A stretch of 64,000 bases of DNA from Hordeum vulgare subsp. vulgare (lineage: Eukaryota > Streptophyta > Magnoliopsida > Poales > Poaceae). The DNA is taken from assembly GCF_904849725.1 (NCBI RefSeq), contig NC_058518.1, positions 211,246,741-211,310,740 on the forward strand. Reading direction: 5' to 3'. Below, piece after piece: positions 21,665 through 32,538 of the stretch. The translations under genes and the position numbers were made by a program. Within the stretch, counting starts at the first letter, position 1; every line of letters begins with the position of its first letter. The notes under the pieces are model-generated. The model saw only the letters and a list, made by a program, of their open reading frames with translations, was not told where the DNA came from and did no database searches.

Positions 21665-23446
21665 TGTTGGAAATATGCCCTAGAGGCAATAATAAATTGG
21701 TTATTATTGTATTTCCTAGTTCATGATAATTGTCTATTATTCATGCTATAATTGTATTAACCGGAAACTGTAATACATGTGTGAATATATAGATCACAAT
21801 GTGTCCCTAGTAAGCCTCTAGTTGGCTAGCTCATTGATCACTAGATGATCATGGTTTCCTGATCATGGACATTGGATGTCATTGATAACGGGATCACATC
21901 ATTAGGAGAATGATGTGATGGACAAGACCCAATCCTAAGCATAGCACTAGATCGTGTTGTTCGTACACTAAAGCTTTTCTAAAGTCAAGTATCTTTTCCT
22001 TCGACTGTGAGAATGTGCAACTCCCGGATACCGTAGTAGTGCTTTGGGTGTATCAAACGTCACAACGTAACTGGGTGACTATAAAGGTGCACTACGGGTA
22101 TCTCCGAAAGTATCTATTGGGTTCGTACGAATCGAGGTCGGGATTTGTCACTCCGTGTGACGGAGAGGTATCTCTGGGCCCACTCGGTAGAACATCATCA
22201 TAATGAGCTTAGTGTGACTAAGGAGTTAGTCACGGGATGATGTGCTACAGAACGATTAACGAGACTTGCCGGTAACGAGATTGAACAAGGTATAGGGATA
22301 CCGACGATCGAATCTCGGCAAGTATCATACCGATAGACAAAGGGAATTGCATACGGGATTGATTGAATCCTTGACATCGTGGTTCATCCGATGAGATCAT
22401 CGTGGAACGTGTAGGAACCAACATGGATATCCAGACCCCGCTGTTGGTTATTGGCCGGAGAGATGTCTCGGTCATGTCTGCACGTCTCCCGAACTCGTAT
22501 GGTCTACACACTTAAGGTTAGATGACGCTAGGGTTAAAGGGAAATAGTGTACGTGGTTACCTAAGTTTTTCGGAGTCCCGGATGAGATCCCGGACGTGAC
22601 GAGGAGTTTCGAAATGGTCCGGAGGTAAAGATTTATATATAGGATAAAAGGATTTGGATATCGAAAATGTTTCGCGCCTCACCGGTAGCGTACCGGGACC
22701 AACAGGACCACCGGAAAGGGTCCCGGAGGTCCACCGGGAGGGGCCACCAGCCCCAAAAGGTGACATGGGCCAAAAGGTGGAAGGGAACCAGCCCAGAATG
22801 GGCTGGTGCGCCTCCCACCAGGGGCCCAAGGCGCAGGGGACTGGGAAGGGGGGCAAACCCTAAGCTAGGTGGGCCTAAGGCCCACCAGGGGTGCGCCACA
22901 CCCCTCCTCCCCTCCTGGCCGCCACATCCTGGCACAGATGGGGGCTGCCGCACCCCTTGGGGGTAAGAAACCTAAGGGTTGCGCCCCCTCCCTCTCCCCC
23001 TATATATAGTTGAGGTTTGGGGATGTTTTGAGACACACGAATCTCTCTCTCTCTCGGCGCAGCCCTACCTCTCTCCTTCCTCGTCCTCCGCGATGCTTGG
23101 TGAAGCCATGCCGGAGTTCCACGTAGCTCCAGCGCCACCACGCCGTCGTGATGCCGGAGCTTTCCCACAACCTCTCCCTCCTCCTTGCTGGATCAAGGCG
23201 CGGGAGACGTCACCGAGCTGTACGTGTGTTGAGCGCGGAGGTGCCGTGATTCGGCACATAGATCGGAACCGACCGCGATCTGAATCGCTGCAAGTACGAC
23301 TCCATTGACAGCATTCATAGGAACGCTTCCGCTTAGCGATCTTCAAAGGTATGAAGATGCTCTACAACCTCTCTCGTTGCTGGTCTCTCCATAGATAGAT
23401 CTTTGTATGGCGTAGGATTTTTTTGAATTTACTATGTTACCCAACA
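21665..23446 (+). repeat. 5' LTR of J
   Basis: 1782 bases, starting TGTTGGAAATATGCCC and ending ATGTTACCCAACA; about the length of BARE-type LTRs. It contains a TATA box and a pyrimidine-rich CTCTCTCTCTCTC stretch just downstream (23043-23055). Confidence 0.9.
23001..23008 (+). promoter_or_regulatory. TATA box of J LTR
   Basis: TATATATA after a C-rich stretch, about 1.34 kb into the LTR and upstream of the CT-repeat that BARE-type transcripts begin near. Confidence 0.6.
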
Positions 23447-24256
23447 GTGGCGTCCAAGCCAAGGTTCTATGCGTAGATTCTATGCACGAGTAGAACACAA
23501 AAGTTGTGGGCGCTGACTTTGTCAATTGCTTGCTGTTACTAGTCTTATCTTGATTAGGCGGCATCGTGGGATGAAGCGGCCCGGACCGACTTTACACGTA
23601 CTCTTACATGAGAATGGTTCGAGCGACAGACATGCACCAGTTGCATAACGTGGCTAGCGGATGCCTCTCTCTCCCACTTTAGTCGGATCGGATTCGATGA
23701 AGAGGGTCCTTTTGAAGGGTAAATAGCATTGGCATATCAACGTTGTGGCTGTCACGTAGGTAAGAAACGTTCTTGCTAGAAACCCAAATCAACCACGTAA
23801 AACTTGCAACAACAATTAGAGGACGTCTAACTTGTTTTTGCAGGGTATGCTATGTGATGTCATATGGCCAAAAGGATGTGATGTTGCATATGTGATGTAT
23901 GAGATTGATCATGTTCTTGTAATAGTATTCACGACTTGCATGTTGATGAGTATGACAACTGGCAGAAGCCATAGGAGTTGTCTTAATTTATTGTATGAGA
24001 TGCAACACCATGTTGATTACTTTACTTTGTTGCTAAACGTTAGCTATAGTAGTAGAAGTAATAGAATTGCGTGACGACTTCACGGAGACACAATGATGGA
24101 GATCATGATGATGGAGATCATGGTGTCATGTCAGTGACAATGATGGTCATGGTGCCCCGAAGATGGTGATCAAAGGAGCAAGATGATAATGGTCATATCA
24201 TGTCACTATATGATTGCATGTGATGTTTATCATGTTTTACATATTATTGCTTAGAA
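23447..24256 (+). other. Untranslated leader of J
   Basis: Begins with a degraded primer site (TGGCGTCCAAGCC instead of TGGTATCAGAGCC) and continues through the leader that precedes gag in BARE-type elements, including the ATGATGGAGATCATGATG stretch near 24092. No gag start is reached. It ends at the deletion junction with the 3' LTR remnant. Confidence 0.75.
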
Positions 24257-24360
24257 CAAAGGTATGAAGATGCTCTACAACCTCTCTCGTTGCTGGTCTC
24301 TCCATAGATAGATCCTTGTATGGCGTAGGAATTTTTTTGAATTTACTACGTTACCCAACA
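24257..24360 (+). repeat. 3' LTR remnant of J (last 104 bases)
   Basis: CAAAGGTATGAAGATGC through TTACCCAACA repeats 23344-23446 with few changes. The left edge is a deletion breakpoint: internal domain and ~95% of the 3' LTR were lost in one step. Confidence 0.9.
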
Positions 24361-24942
24361 GATTGAACATGAGATTTTCAAACCATGCTTATATTGATAT
24401 ATGTAACTTGTTCATATGGATATTTGCAACTACATGATGCATGCTTTCACAAGTAGGTTGAACATGTCATTGCAATCGAAATTTAGCTTTCCGCAACTTC
24501 CCTACTTAGTGCTATATCATGCATTGTTATTGCCTTGTTCCAAACATGGGTTTCTTGCGAGTACATTCAAAGTACACATTGGCTTGCCACTGGTTATTTA
24601 ATTTGACATGAATGAAAGAGGAGGAATATGGTGTAGAGTACGTTGGTGACGAACATGCGAACTAGGACGCTTCATTGTCAGGATGCCTGTTGGGTTAAGT
24701 GAGTTGGCATTGGTTCACGTCGTCGTTCAAGATTTCCGCTCCTAGTTATGCCTGGTGTCTGGCCTTCTTGTCCCTATCTATGGAAGACTTGAACTTGATG
24801 GTATTTATTGTGTAAGATGGTATTTATGGATGTAAGATTCTTGCTATTCAGCATGTGTGTGTTCAATGAGCACTGATCTCGGGGATCACTATACACGTGC
24901 ATTTGGTGTTCATAACTTATGCGTCAGGGTCCCGCCACTCTG

Positions 24943-25597
24943 GTACATGGGGGTTGGGGAGAGAATGGGTTGATCCCTTAAAATATGACATCCGCCTCTT
25001 CTTGTAATGCATCGGTCCTCTTTCCAGAAAACATGAACGCGAAAGGGTGGCTATAACGCGGCAATTAGAAGGGGGACAAGGTTTCGAGTCCTATCTTGAC
25101 TAAAGGTGGTCTTCGCATGGCAATGTAGTCTTCGTGACTCAGTTGTGGACTTGACGATGACCTTTGTCATGCTGTCTTGATCCGTTCTGATCCTCTATCT
25201 CCAAACTGGTAAGATTTTGCGGCCTTCTTTGGTAGGAGTAGCTGATGCTACCTCCTAATCATCACAAGGAGGAAAACCCTATCTTTGCCTCTTGGCATGA
25301 CTTCTGTCACCTTTCTTGCAGCGGGTACATTACCCAGGTGACGGGCTCAAAACCTGCGCTTGGCGTCACACACAGGGCTTGTGAGGTAGCCTCGCGAACG
25401 GGGCCTCACGGGGCTTCCTAGTCCTTGAAGGCCTAGTGAGGGCATGGTCTAGCAGCGAGGGGCCTAGTGCGACACGCCCCTCATGACGCGATTAACTTCG
25501 GAGCGACCGGGATGCGGTGGCCCCCTTTGGCAGACCAGCATCGTCTGTAGGCTAGTGGCAGATGCGCCTTGATGCCCGGGGTTCCACTAATCCAACT
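24943..25597 (-). repeat. 3' LTR of D, truncated
   Basis: Matches 30740-31403 from TACATGGGGGTTGGG to the end (GTTCCACTAATCCAAC versus GTTCCACTGGGCCAAC). The last bases ACT replace ACA. Directly after it, 25598-25615 read in minus sense is purine-rich (AGGGGACCGGGGGCTAC) and fits the polypurine tract. Confidence 0.75.
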
Positions 25598-25901
25598 GTA
25601 GCCCCCGGTCCCCTGGTGTGCATGTTCCACGAGAGAGGAACGAGATAGTGTGGGCCAAAATGCCGCGGGCATCGATGAAAATCCATGCTAGGAGGCGACA
25701 TGTGCCAGCCACGATGGGACGGGTCGCTCCTACTTCCCCCTGAGGCCTCAGGAATCACGTGCCCTCCTTTAAAACTGTTGCACGAGACTATCATTGCTTT
25801 CCTTCTCTTGTACGCCTCCCATGTGAATCTCTCCTCCTTGCTCAAGAGTCCGCCACTTGACCCCTTTCTTCTTTGCCTTCCTCTCTGCCGCGGTTTTGGT
25901 C

Positions 25902-26709
25902 ATGGCACCGAAGAGGAGCACCGCTGCCTTCGGGTTGTAGGCTGACCTAGTGGCGCAGTCGTCCTCACCTGGGAGTGGTGGCAGCCAGCGCCTGCGATGC
26001 TTGCCAACACAGAGGCATTGGGGTACCATCGACGAGTAAGTTCGCTAGCCCTGTTGTGCATTGTTTGCTCACCGCTGACGAGTATGATGGATCGATCTGC
26101 CGACCCCTACGGGCAACCCGCACACAATAGGTAAAGAGCTTCCACAAGGGCGCCCCAATCAATGACGAGGCCGACGAGAGGACTTCTTGGAAGCGGGAAA
26201 TTGCACTAGAGGAGTATCGTGGCAGGCTCGCACTGTATGAGATTTGCTTCCAAGCCAAGCGCGACGAGCTCCAGAAAGAGGTCGATGAGCTCACAGCCCA
26301 ACAACAGGACGTCGAGGAAGACCTACAGGTCGTGCTTGAGTGCAAAGGGGGCGTCGAGGAGGAGTTGTCGTTGCTCCAAGTGTTGGTCGGCAAGGCCGCC
26401 GATGATGTGCAGAGGGCCCAAGACGACGAGGCACTGGCATGTAGGATGCAAGCGTAGTGAACCAAGCTGTTCCTGGGCCACGCCGAGTGCGCCGGAGGTA
26501 CGCTCGACTTCTTCATTTTGGGTGTGCCAGTGCAGCTCCTCGTGCACTCCGACAGCGGCTACCTCCACTTATTTACCAAGGTGGTGGATGCGACGGAGTC
26601 TGGCGTCTCCAAGGTGGATGAGGCCATCGACAGATCAGCCCGGGACCTTCTCAATTGCGCGGCGACGCACGTCTTTCTCCAACCTTTGCCGCCGCGCCCC
26701 CGCCTTTGA
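25902..26709 (+). pseudogene. Antisense ORF of element D
   Basis: Plus strand, opposite to D gag. It may start at ATG 25902 (MAPKRSTAAFG, then a stop). From about 26158 one frame runs through a coiled coil (DELQKEVDELTAQQQDVEE, about 26263-26320), a stop at 26455, and a C-terminal part with GYLHLFTKVVDATESG (about 26560-26608), ending at 26709. The C-terminal motif matches those of A and G-a. Continuity of one frame over 550 bases with only two stops argues for real coding ancestry. The N-terminal PPF..FF domain is missing. Confidence 0.65.
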
Positions 26710-27411
26710 TCCTTGCTTTTGGTGGAGTACATGCCAACCGAGTTCCGGGGCCCGCTCAGGGACGAGGTGCGCGAGCACGTGGAATCCCTCATCAAGAGAT
26801 TAACGTAGGTCGAGTCCTTCGAAAATGGAGGCAACTCTAGAGAGCAGCCCATGGACGATAGCGAAGACAACGAAGCCTCCTTCGCATGAGCTTCTGTCTT
26901 TTTTTATTTCCTGTTCTATAGTGAATCATGTGGCTCCACGGGGGCGTACAAGACAATCGTAGGGAGATTATGCATTACGTACTTGAGGCTTGCTTTTCTT
27001 TTTTACATCATTGTGCGGTTATGCTCCTCCCCCGAGGCTTAATTTTGTTTTTCACATTGCCCTTGTGCTCTCACATCACTAGGGCCTAGCCCCCGATGCA
27101 GACTACACTGTTGTTGGTATGCATGAAGGAAGGGTCCAACAAGGCTAGATGGTCTAGGGCCCGGGGGGCGGTAGGAGACCCTCGGGCGGGATGCCCAGGA
27201 TCACCCTCTTGACATTCAGGCGGCTCATGTGAAGGAAACTAAGACGCCCCAAGGAAGAGTGAAAGAAAGGAACAACCAGAAGGGCTCGTTTATACTCAGC
27301 TTCTTTTGGCATGTGGCTACTCGTGAATTCTTCCTCCTTCACGGCACCACTCGCAAGGCCTCCGGGGTGGGGGCCCCCCTTACAATGCTCGGTATTGGAG
27401 TTTTTCCCTAG
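26710..27411 (-). other. D spacer, no gene seen
   Basis: Between the antisense ORF and the minisatellite. T-rich around 26899-27055. No domain or long coherent frame was recognised on either strand. Confidence 0.5.
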
Positions 27412-27615
27412 CGTAGAGCATGGGAGTTCTGCTAGCACGAAGCATTGGGCTTCCACAAGGAGTGGGTATGACATATCCACTAGCACGGAGGATGTGGCTT
27501 TCATGAGAAGTGGGTAGAAGATTTCCACCAGCACAGAGCATGGGCCTTTCCACGAGAGGTGGTTGGGAGATTTCCACCAGCACAGAGCATGTGGCTTCCA
27601 TGAGAGTGGGAATAT
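27412..27615 (-). repeat. 48-bp minisatellite in D, about 4 units
   Basis: Units begin near 27432, 27480, 27528 and 27577 (periods 48, 48, 49), with a partial unit before. Each has CTAGCAC or CCAGCAC, AGCATG and GTGG..TTCCA. Because 48 is a multiple of three, the minus strand translates as a 16-residue repeat (CWWKSP/VLVEIFYP-like). It lies where Tat elements often carry tandem repeats between pol and the antisense ORF. Confidence 0.8.
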
Positions 27616-27704
27616 ACTTTCATGTGCCGAGGGCAGCATGGGTAGAGTGAACCCCGCATGTGTACAACCCCATATCGCTTGTATCCGTGGACCACGGGTA
27701 GAAG

Positions 27705-28004
27705 TTACAATGATGGAGGGCGTCCCACGTGTTTTGCACTAGAACATTCTTCGTTGTCATTCCTTTGGCTACGGGAGGCTGGTCGGATATTGTCCAACAC
27801 ATCCAAGATGTGGGACTCCAAGATCATGCGCCCCAACCTCGCGGAGATGGCTGTAGCGTTCTCCATGCCGAAAGGCATGGGCATGAGTGGAGATGGAGGA
27901 TAAAAGGGCCTCACTAGTTGAGTTGCATGGAGAGAAACAATATTGACACACACGTGTCTACCGCAGCTAGGCTTGGAGATGAGGGTGTTGTTGACGACCC
28001 ACAT
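27705..28004 (-). pseudogene. Reverse transcriptase fragment of D
   Basis: The minus strand contains MPMPFGMENATAISARLGRM, resembling the RT motif MPFGLKNA..TF (compare 47290-47320 in B). No YxDD motif follows: the sequence changes into the spacer. Only about 40 residues look RT-like, so the call depends on this motif and on its place after protease. Confidence 0.45.
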
Positions 28005-28298
28005 GGAGCCGGATTCCTGTGACTTGGGGCTTCCCCGCGGACCACATGCCCTAGCGCACGATTTAGTTGTGCTTGGTCACCTCCCTAGATAGGTCAGGCG
28101 CTACTATTGCCGCCCGCGATGGTGTATTGAGGTTTGACCGGAGGGGGCGACGAGCACGCCTTCCTATTTGAGGGAGGGGCACTGGGTAGAGGCCTCTTCG
28201 TCGTGGGAGCCCTCTTAGCAGTCTGGCTTGGCTTCGTCGACATGGTATGCCGCGATGACAGCCTTGTAGGCGTGCTCGAGGGTGCGCACCGCGTCCTT

Positions 28299-28912
28299 CT
28301 AGTCGCAGCAGATGCTGATGGTGCCGCCACAAACGGTCATCTTGACGAGGCGATAGGCATGGTGCCTCACCACCATGAACCTGGATAGCGTCGGGTAGCC
28401 CAGGATGCAATTGTACAGCAGGACGATGTGCTCCACGTCGAATTTGATGAACTCCATGTGGTAGGTATCGCGGGTGCCGAAGGTGATGGGAAGGTGCACC
28501 TGCCCCAGGGGAACAGTAGAGCCATCGATGACATCGTAGATGTCCTGGTACGCATCAGGCGCTCGTATGGCACTTGGACCATCTCGAATGTCTCCATAGA
28601 GAGCACATAATGCCCTGACACATCCTCGATGATCGTCCTGGTGATGGCCACATTGCTGACAGTGGGGGAGCACAGCAGCGGGATGGTGCCCATGGTCTTC
28701 ATGGTCTTGGTATGGTCACGGGCGTCAAAGGCGATGGGGAGCTCGGACCACTTGAGGTGGCTGGCGAACATGGGATCTGGCAGGGTCGCATTCACTTCAT
28801 GAGAAAATTGCTTGATGTGGCGGTTGGAGTGAGGGGCCTTGGACCCGTCGAGGATGCAAGCTACCCTGCGGGACTCCCGGTAACCCACGTTGGTCTGAGC
28901 GGGAGGGGACAT
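28299..28912 (-). pseudogene. Retroviral-type aspartic protease region of D, broken
   Basis: Minus-strand pieces give ETFEMVQVPYERLM in one frame and, after a frameshift, VPLGQVHLPITFGTRDTY and LLYNCILGYPTLSRFM (28500-28390). This is the Tat protease pattern, also seen in B (46141-46512) and A (60437). The catalytic DGG/DSG loop is altered to EDVSG. It would cut the polyprotein, but loop change and frameshift make it non-functional. Confidence 0.65.
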
Positions 28913-29152
28913 GTTGGCGTTCGACGGGCCAGTGTAGGCCTCAAGGTCAGCCTGCCATGGCTGATCCTCCTAGACTAGTCGTGGCCGCGACAGACACTCT
29001 TGTTATCGTCCCAACGTCCGCCTCCGCCGCGCTCCCTGGAGCCCGCTCCCTGTGGTTTTAGTGGCAGTCGCACGACCCTCGTGAAGCTGCTTCAGCTTGT
29101 AGCATTCCTCGTTGTTGTGGGAATTCATGTTTTGGTAGGCACAAAAGGGTTT

Positions 29153-29824
29153 CTAAGGCGTTTTGTCGCGGTCACGCATGCGCTTTTGCTCGCGCTCTGC
29201 TGCGAGCATGGTAGGACCCTTGTGCTCCGGGTCCTTGTCCATGGTCTTCACTGTGGCCGGTTTGGCACTTAGGACATTGTGGACGAAGATCCACACCTCC
29301 TCACACTTGGTGTAGCAGTCAACGAGGGTGAAAAGTTCCACCGCCGAATCGAACTCGTCCTCTACGAAGAGATTCTCGCGCATCTTCATGTTTGTGAAGC
29401 CGTTGGTGAAGGTGGAGACAATCACGACATTGAAGGCCCTTGGGATCCAATTGTGCACTAGACATAAGTAATTTATGAACTTGCAGAGTGGCTCATCATG
29501 GTGATGGCGCACGACCCATAGGTCATTGTGCGTGAGGGGGAGACCGCTAGTGCCCGTCAAGTTAGCAACGAACTTCTTGAGGAGGTCTTGCCACGAAGAC
29601 ATGGATGCTTGAGGAAGGATGAGGATCCATGCAGGCGCAACCTCCTTGAGGGCTATCGGGAACCATTTTGCCATGACCCGGTCGTCCCCCCTTGGGGTCT
29701 GGATGCTCATGGTGCAAATTAGGAGGAACTCCGTGGGATTGGTGCCACCATCGCAGGGAGGAGGGAGCTCTGGCTTGAACTTGTAGGGCCAGACCACACG
29801 ACGTAGCTCGGGGGTGAGTGGCAC
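29153..29824 (-). CDS. gag: Gag of Tat element D (223-codon open part)
   Basis: Open on the minus strand. It carries the retrotransposon gag core: GGTNPTEFLLICTMSIQ near the start, MAKWFPIALKEVAPAW, a SSWQDLLKKFVANL helix, and MKMRENLFVEDEFDSAVEL near the C-terminus. The order matches gag of element B (44918). The open frame starts downstream of the true start: upstream gag-like DNA to about 30492 is broken by stops. It would form the particle capsid; no zinc knuckle was found in this frame. The C-terminus is basic and Glu-rich. Confidence 0.7.
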   Translation of the reverse strand: MPLTPELRRVVWPYKFKPELPPPCDGGTNPTEFLLICTMSIQTPRGDDRVMAKWFPIALKEVAPAWILILPQASMSSWQDLLKKFVANLTGTSGLPLTHNDLWVVRHHHDEPLCKFINYLCLVHNWIPRAFNVVIVSTFTNGFTNMKMRENLFVEDEFDSAVELFTLVDCYTKCEEVWIFVHNVLSAKPATVKTMDKDPEHKGPTMLAAEREQKRMRDRDKTP

Positions 29825-30498
29825 GTAACCCCTGATGGTAGCGACGCCTTCGTTGAAAGCTGCATGGTTCCTGTGGCCAATGGCGGCATCCTGGAGAACA
29901 TGGTCCTAGTGGTCGTGCCCTCTCGTGGCTCGCACACGCGTCTTGGGGCACGCAATGGATGATCTAGTAGCTTCCTGCATCAACCGCGTGTGCCATCGGC
30001 CTGCGGTATTGATCTGTCACACGCGCTAGCGGATGAGGAGGTGGTCCTTCGTGCTCGGCTTGGTCGACTCGCGACAGTGGAGGGAGCATGGAGCAGGATG
30101 GCGATTGGTCATCTTGACTAAGCACGGTGTGTTGCGGTATTGACAAGATCGTTGATGCGCCCAAGCTGGGCCTCGCAGCCATCGTCGGTACGGCGATAGC
30201 GTAGAAGCTCGTGAGCCATGAGTAAAGCGGAGGGCGGTGCCGGAGGATCGTGGTTTGCGAGCGAGGAGGCAGTGGCAGAGTGATCGCACACCTGCTCATT
30301 TACGGACTGGTGCATGGAGGAGGTCAAGCGCTCCCAGACAGGCTGTTTGGCGGCCCGAGGACACCACCCTGGAGCGCCACAACTTGAGGTGTTACAGATG
30401 CCTTGGTGGCGGCTCGGTGCATGATGCGCTCCCCTTGGGAGGTAGCTTCGTCCATGTCTATGTTGGTGTTCAGGTTGATGGCGCGTTGACAATATGTC
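29825..30498 (-). pseudogene. N-terminal gag and leader of D, broken
   Basis: Low-complexity minus-strand frames rich in His, Arg, Ser and Pro lie between the primer site and the open gag core. Their place suits the variable N-terminal gag part. Several stops interrupt it. Confidence 0.4.
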
Positions 30499-30516
30499 CC
30501 CCTACCTAGCGCCAAA
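30499..30516 (-). other. Primer-binding site of D
   Basis: Minus strand TTTGGCGCTAGGTAGGGG, close to the Tat consensus TTTGGCGCGCCAGGTAGG, immediately beside the LTR end. Confidence 0.7.
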
Positions 30517-31403
30517 TTCGGAGCCCCGACCTACGTCCTAGAACTTCCCATAGAAGATGGTTCGCACACTAGGGTCTTGTCCTGTGACCTCCAACACAAC
30601 AACAAACACAACAAAGTTGGACAACTAACTGTCTCCTCACGGGGAACGTTGGGAACACACGATCTACCTAGGTTCGGGACGCTGGAATCTAAAACCCTAC
30701 TCCTGCGTGTCTATTTATTTCTTGGAAAGGAAGGAACTTGAGCTCGGATACATGGGGGTTGGGGGAGAATGGGTCGATCCCCTTACAATTATATCGTCCG
30801 CATCTCCTTGTAATGCCTCGGTCCTCTTCTCTAAAAATGAGTGGGAAAGGGTGGACACAACGCGGAAATTCAAAGGGGACAAGGTTCTAGTCCTATCTTG
30901 ACTAAAGGTGGCCTTCTCATGGCAAAGTAGTCTTTGTGATGTGGTTGCGGGCTGGACGATGACGTCCATCCTGTAGCACTAATCCGTTCTGATCCTTTAT
31001 CACCAAATTAGTAAGGTTTTACCACCTCCTTTGGGAGGGCAAGTTGCAGTGCCTCCTAATCAAGAAAAGGGGAAGTACCCCCTGTTCATGCCCGCTGGCA
31101 CGACTTCTGTCGCCTTTCTCCAAGCGGACGCTTCACCCACGAGATAGGCAGAAAACCCTGCGCTCGGTATCGCACGACAAACCATGTGAGGTTATCTCGT
31201 GGAAGTGGTCTCGCGGGGATACCCGACGCTTGAAGGCCCCCGGAGGGCCTCGACCAGCAGCGAGGGGGCCTATCACGGCATGCCCCTCGCGAGGAGATTC
31301 CCTTCAGAGCGGCTGGGACGCGGTCTTACCTTGGCCGACCCACGCGTCGTCCCCAGGCCACCGATAGACGGGCCATGATACCCCGGGTTCCACTGGGCCA
31401 ACA
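30517..31403 (-). repeat. 5' LTR of D
   Basis: 887 bases from the primer site (TTCGGAGCCCCG) to GGGCCAACA. Shares 30740-31403 with the left LTR. The expected TGTCGG start on the plus strand reads TTCGG, so the terminal dinucleotide is mutated. Confidence 0.75.
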
Positions 31404-31642
31404 AAAATCACCCGAACCTCTACACGGACATTGATCATAAAGCCATTGACCAGCATCTACACCTCACAAATTGCGAGAGACCAGTTCGCATCTTGGACAA
31501 AGCCAACCACTGCACTCGAAGCCATACCACCAAGTACTTAAAGGTCAAGTGGAGCAACCACACCGAAGTAGAAGCAACCTAGCATCATCAAGACTACCTT
31601 AGATCCGAATTTCCTTATAACTTTAGCGCTTAGCTTAGGAAT
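31404..31642 (+). pseudogene. Integrase chromodomain end of F3
   Basis: Aligns with 17725-17960 of F2. It keeps the same chromodomain-like codons (TTKYLKVKWSNHTEVEAT-like, about 31527-31580), then TAG. It begins exactly at the end of the D LTR and is cut at 31642 by the LTR of element A. It continues after the target-site duplication at 61875, showing these are two halves of one element. Confidence 0.75.
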
Positions 31643-32538
31643 TGTCGAAATTGGGGCTCCGCAGAACCAAGAAAAGGTTCGAACTCTGGGTGTGCTACCT
31701 CACGTGTCCTATTCTACCTCTAGACTGCACACTGACTCTCGGGCGACATGAGCTCAAGGGAAGCGAACTAGAACACGTGGCCACTTACCCAGGTTCAGGA
31801 CACCTTGCGTTGTAAAACCCTACTCCTCCTTGTTTTGAGATTGCGTGAGGGGAATACGGGTACAAAAACGGGTTCTTTCCCTAGTGGAGATGATGGGGGT
31901 TGGATCCCCACTGCAGAGGCCGGGCCTCCCTTTTATACTGGCTTTGGTCCTCTTCCCCCAAAAAATATTGGCGGGAAGGGTTGCCACAAAGGGCATTCTA
32001 AAAGGGGATAGGACAATCGTCCGCCCTAATAAAGATGGTCTTCTCCTACAAAAAGCGTTCTTCATGACGGACTGGTGGGCTCGGGGGTGACTTCCATCCT
32101 GCCGAGCCTCCAGCCTCGCTCCTCTTGCACCGATTGGGGAACCTTTGGGTGGTTGCTTTGGGAACCCGCAGCTGGCTCGTCTCTCTTAGAACCAAAGGGG
32201 GAAGCTTCTCTGTCCATGCCCATTTGCACTGCCTCAGTGCCAACTGTGCAGCCTGCATCACCCACGCGAAGGTGCAGGGTCGTGGGGCCCTGTCATGACG
32301 CCCTTGGTGAATCCGCCCCGCGACGGCATCGGGCAGTAACCTCGAGGCGCGCCCCACAGCGTGCGCCCCCTTGTAGTCTTTGACGATGATCCTCACATGC
32401 TTCCCTCGCATGGCTCGGACCATCGTGAGGGTCTTCCTTCTTTAGCTTGTCGATGGGCTGAGCCCGGCAAGTACAGCCTTGTCGCGCTTGGGGCCGCAGG
32501 CCGACGGGCCTAGCAACCCCCGGTCCCTGGGCCCAATA
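31643..32538 (-). repeat. 3' LTR of A
   Basis: Plus-strand start TGTCGAAATTGGGGC pairs with TGTCAAAATTGGGGC at 61287. Its far end (GGGCCCAATA) pairs with GGGGCCCGACA at 61874. 896 bases, about 310 longer than the right LTR. A minus-strand TATAAAA box lies at 31937-31931. Confidence 0.85.
31931..31937 (-). promoter_or_regulatory. TATA box of A 3' LTR
   Basis: Minus strand TATAAAA in the context GTATAAAAGGGAGGCCCG; the equivalent at 61580-61574 is identical. Confidence 0.6.

Larger units (their letters stand above)
21665..24360 (+). mobile_element. Copia LTR retrotransposon J (BARE/WIS/Angela-like), internally deleted
   Basis: Inserted in the F2 LTR with a perfect 5-bp duplication GATTG (21660-21664 and 24361-24365). 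It has a full 5' LTR, about 810 bases of leader and only the last 104 bases of the 3' LTR. Gag, protease, integrase, reverse transcriptase and RNase H are absent. Removing J restores collinearity of the F2 LTR with the F1 copy, which confirms both ends. Family assignment rests on the LTR start TGTTGGAAATATGCCC and end TTACCCAACA, recognised from memory. Confidence 0.9.
17997..24937 (+). repeat. Complete Tekay-like LTR of F2 (~4.2 kb), interrupted by Copia element J
   Basis: Starts TGTCACGTTCTATG just after the polypurine tract and ends GGTCCCGCCA, matching the F1 ends at 16860 and 716. Without J and one GATTG copy it is about 4.24 kb. The first ~1.7 kb is AT-rich U3, followed by a TATA box at 19690 and a long R/U5-like part. 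The bases after the end, CTCTGGTA, look like the start of a TGGTATC-type primer site, hinting that this LTR also served as the 5' LTR of the copy ending at 31404-31642. No gene is supported in 18050-21660. Confidence 0.7.
24943..31403 (-). mobile_element. Tat-lineage Gypsy element D, internally deleted
   Basis: Minus-strand order from the right: 5' LTR (30517-31403), primer site, gag (29153-29824), protease remnant, a short RT remnant, a 48-bp minisatellite, plus-strand antisense ORF, and 3' LTR (24943-25597). RNase H and integrase are missing. The outer ~225 bases of the left LTR are lost. The left neighbour is the F2 LTR end and the right neighbour the F3 integrase end, so one deletion probably removed both the F interior and this LTR end. 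No target-site duplication can be seen. Confidence 0.75.
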
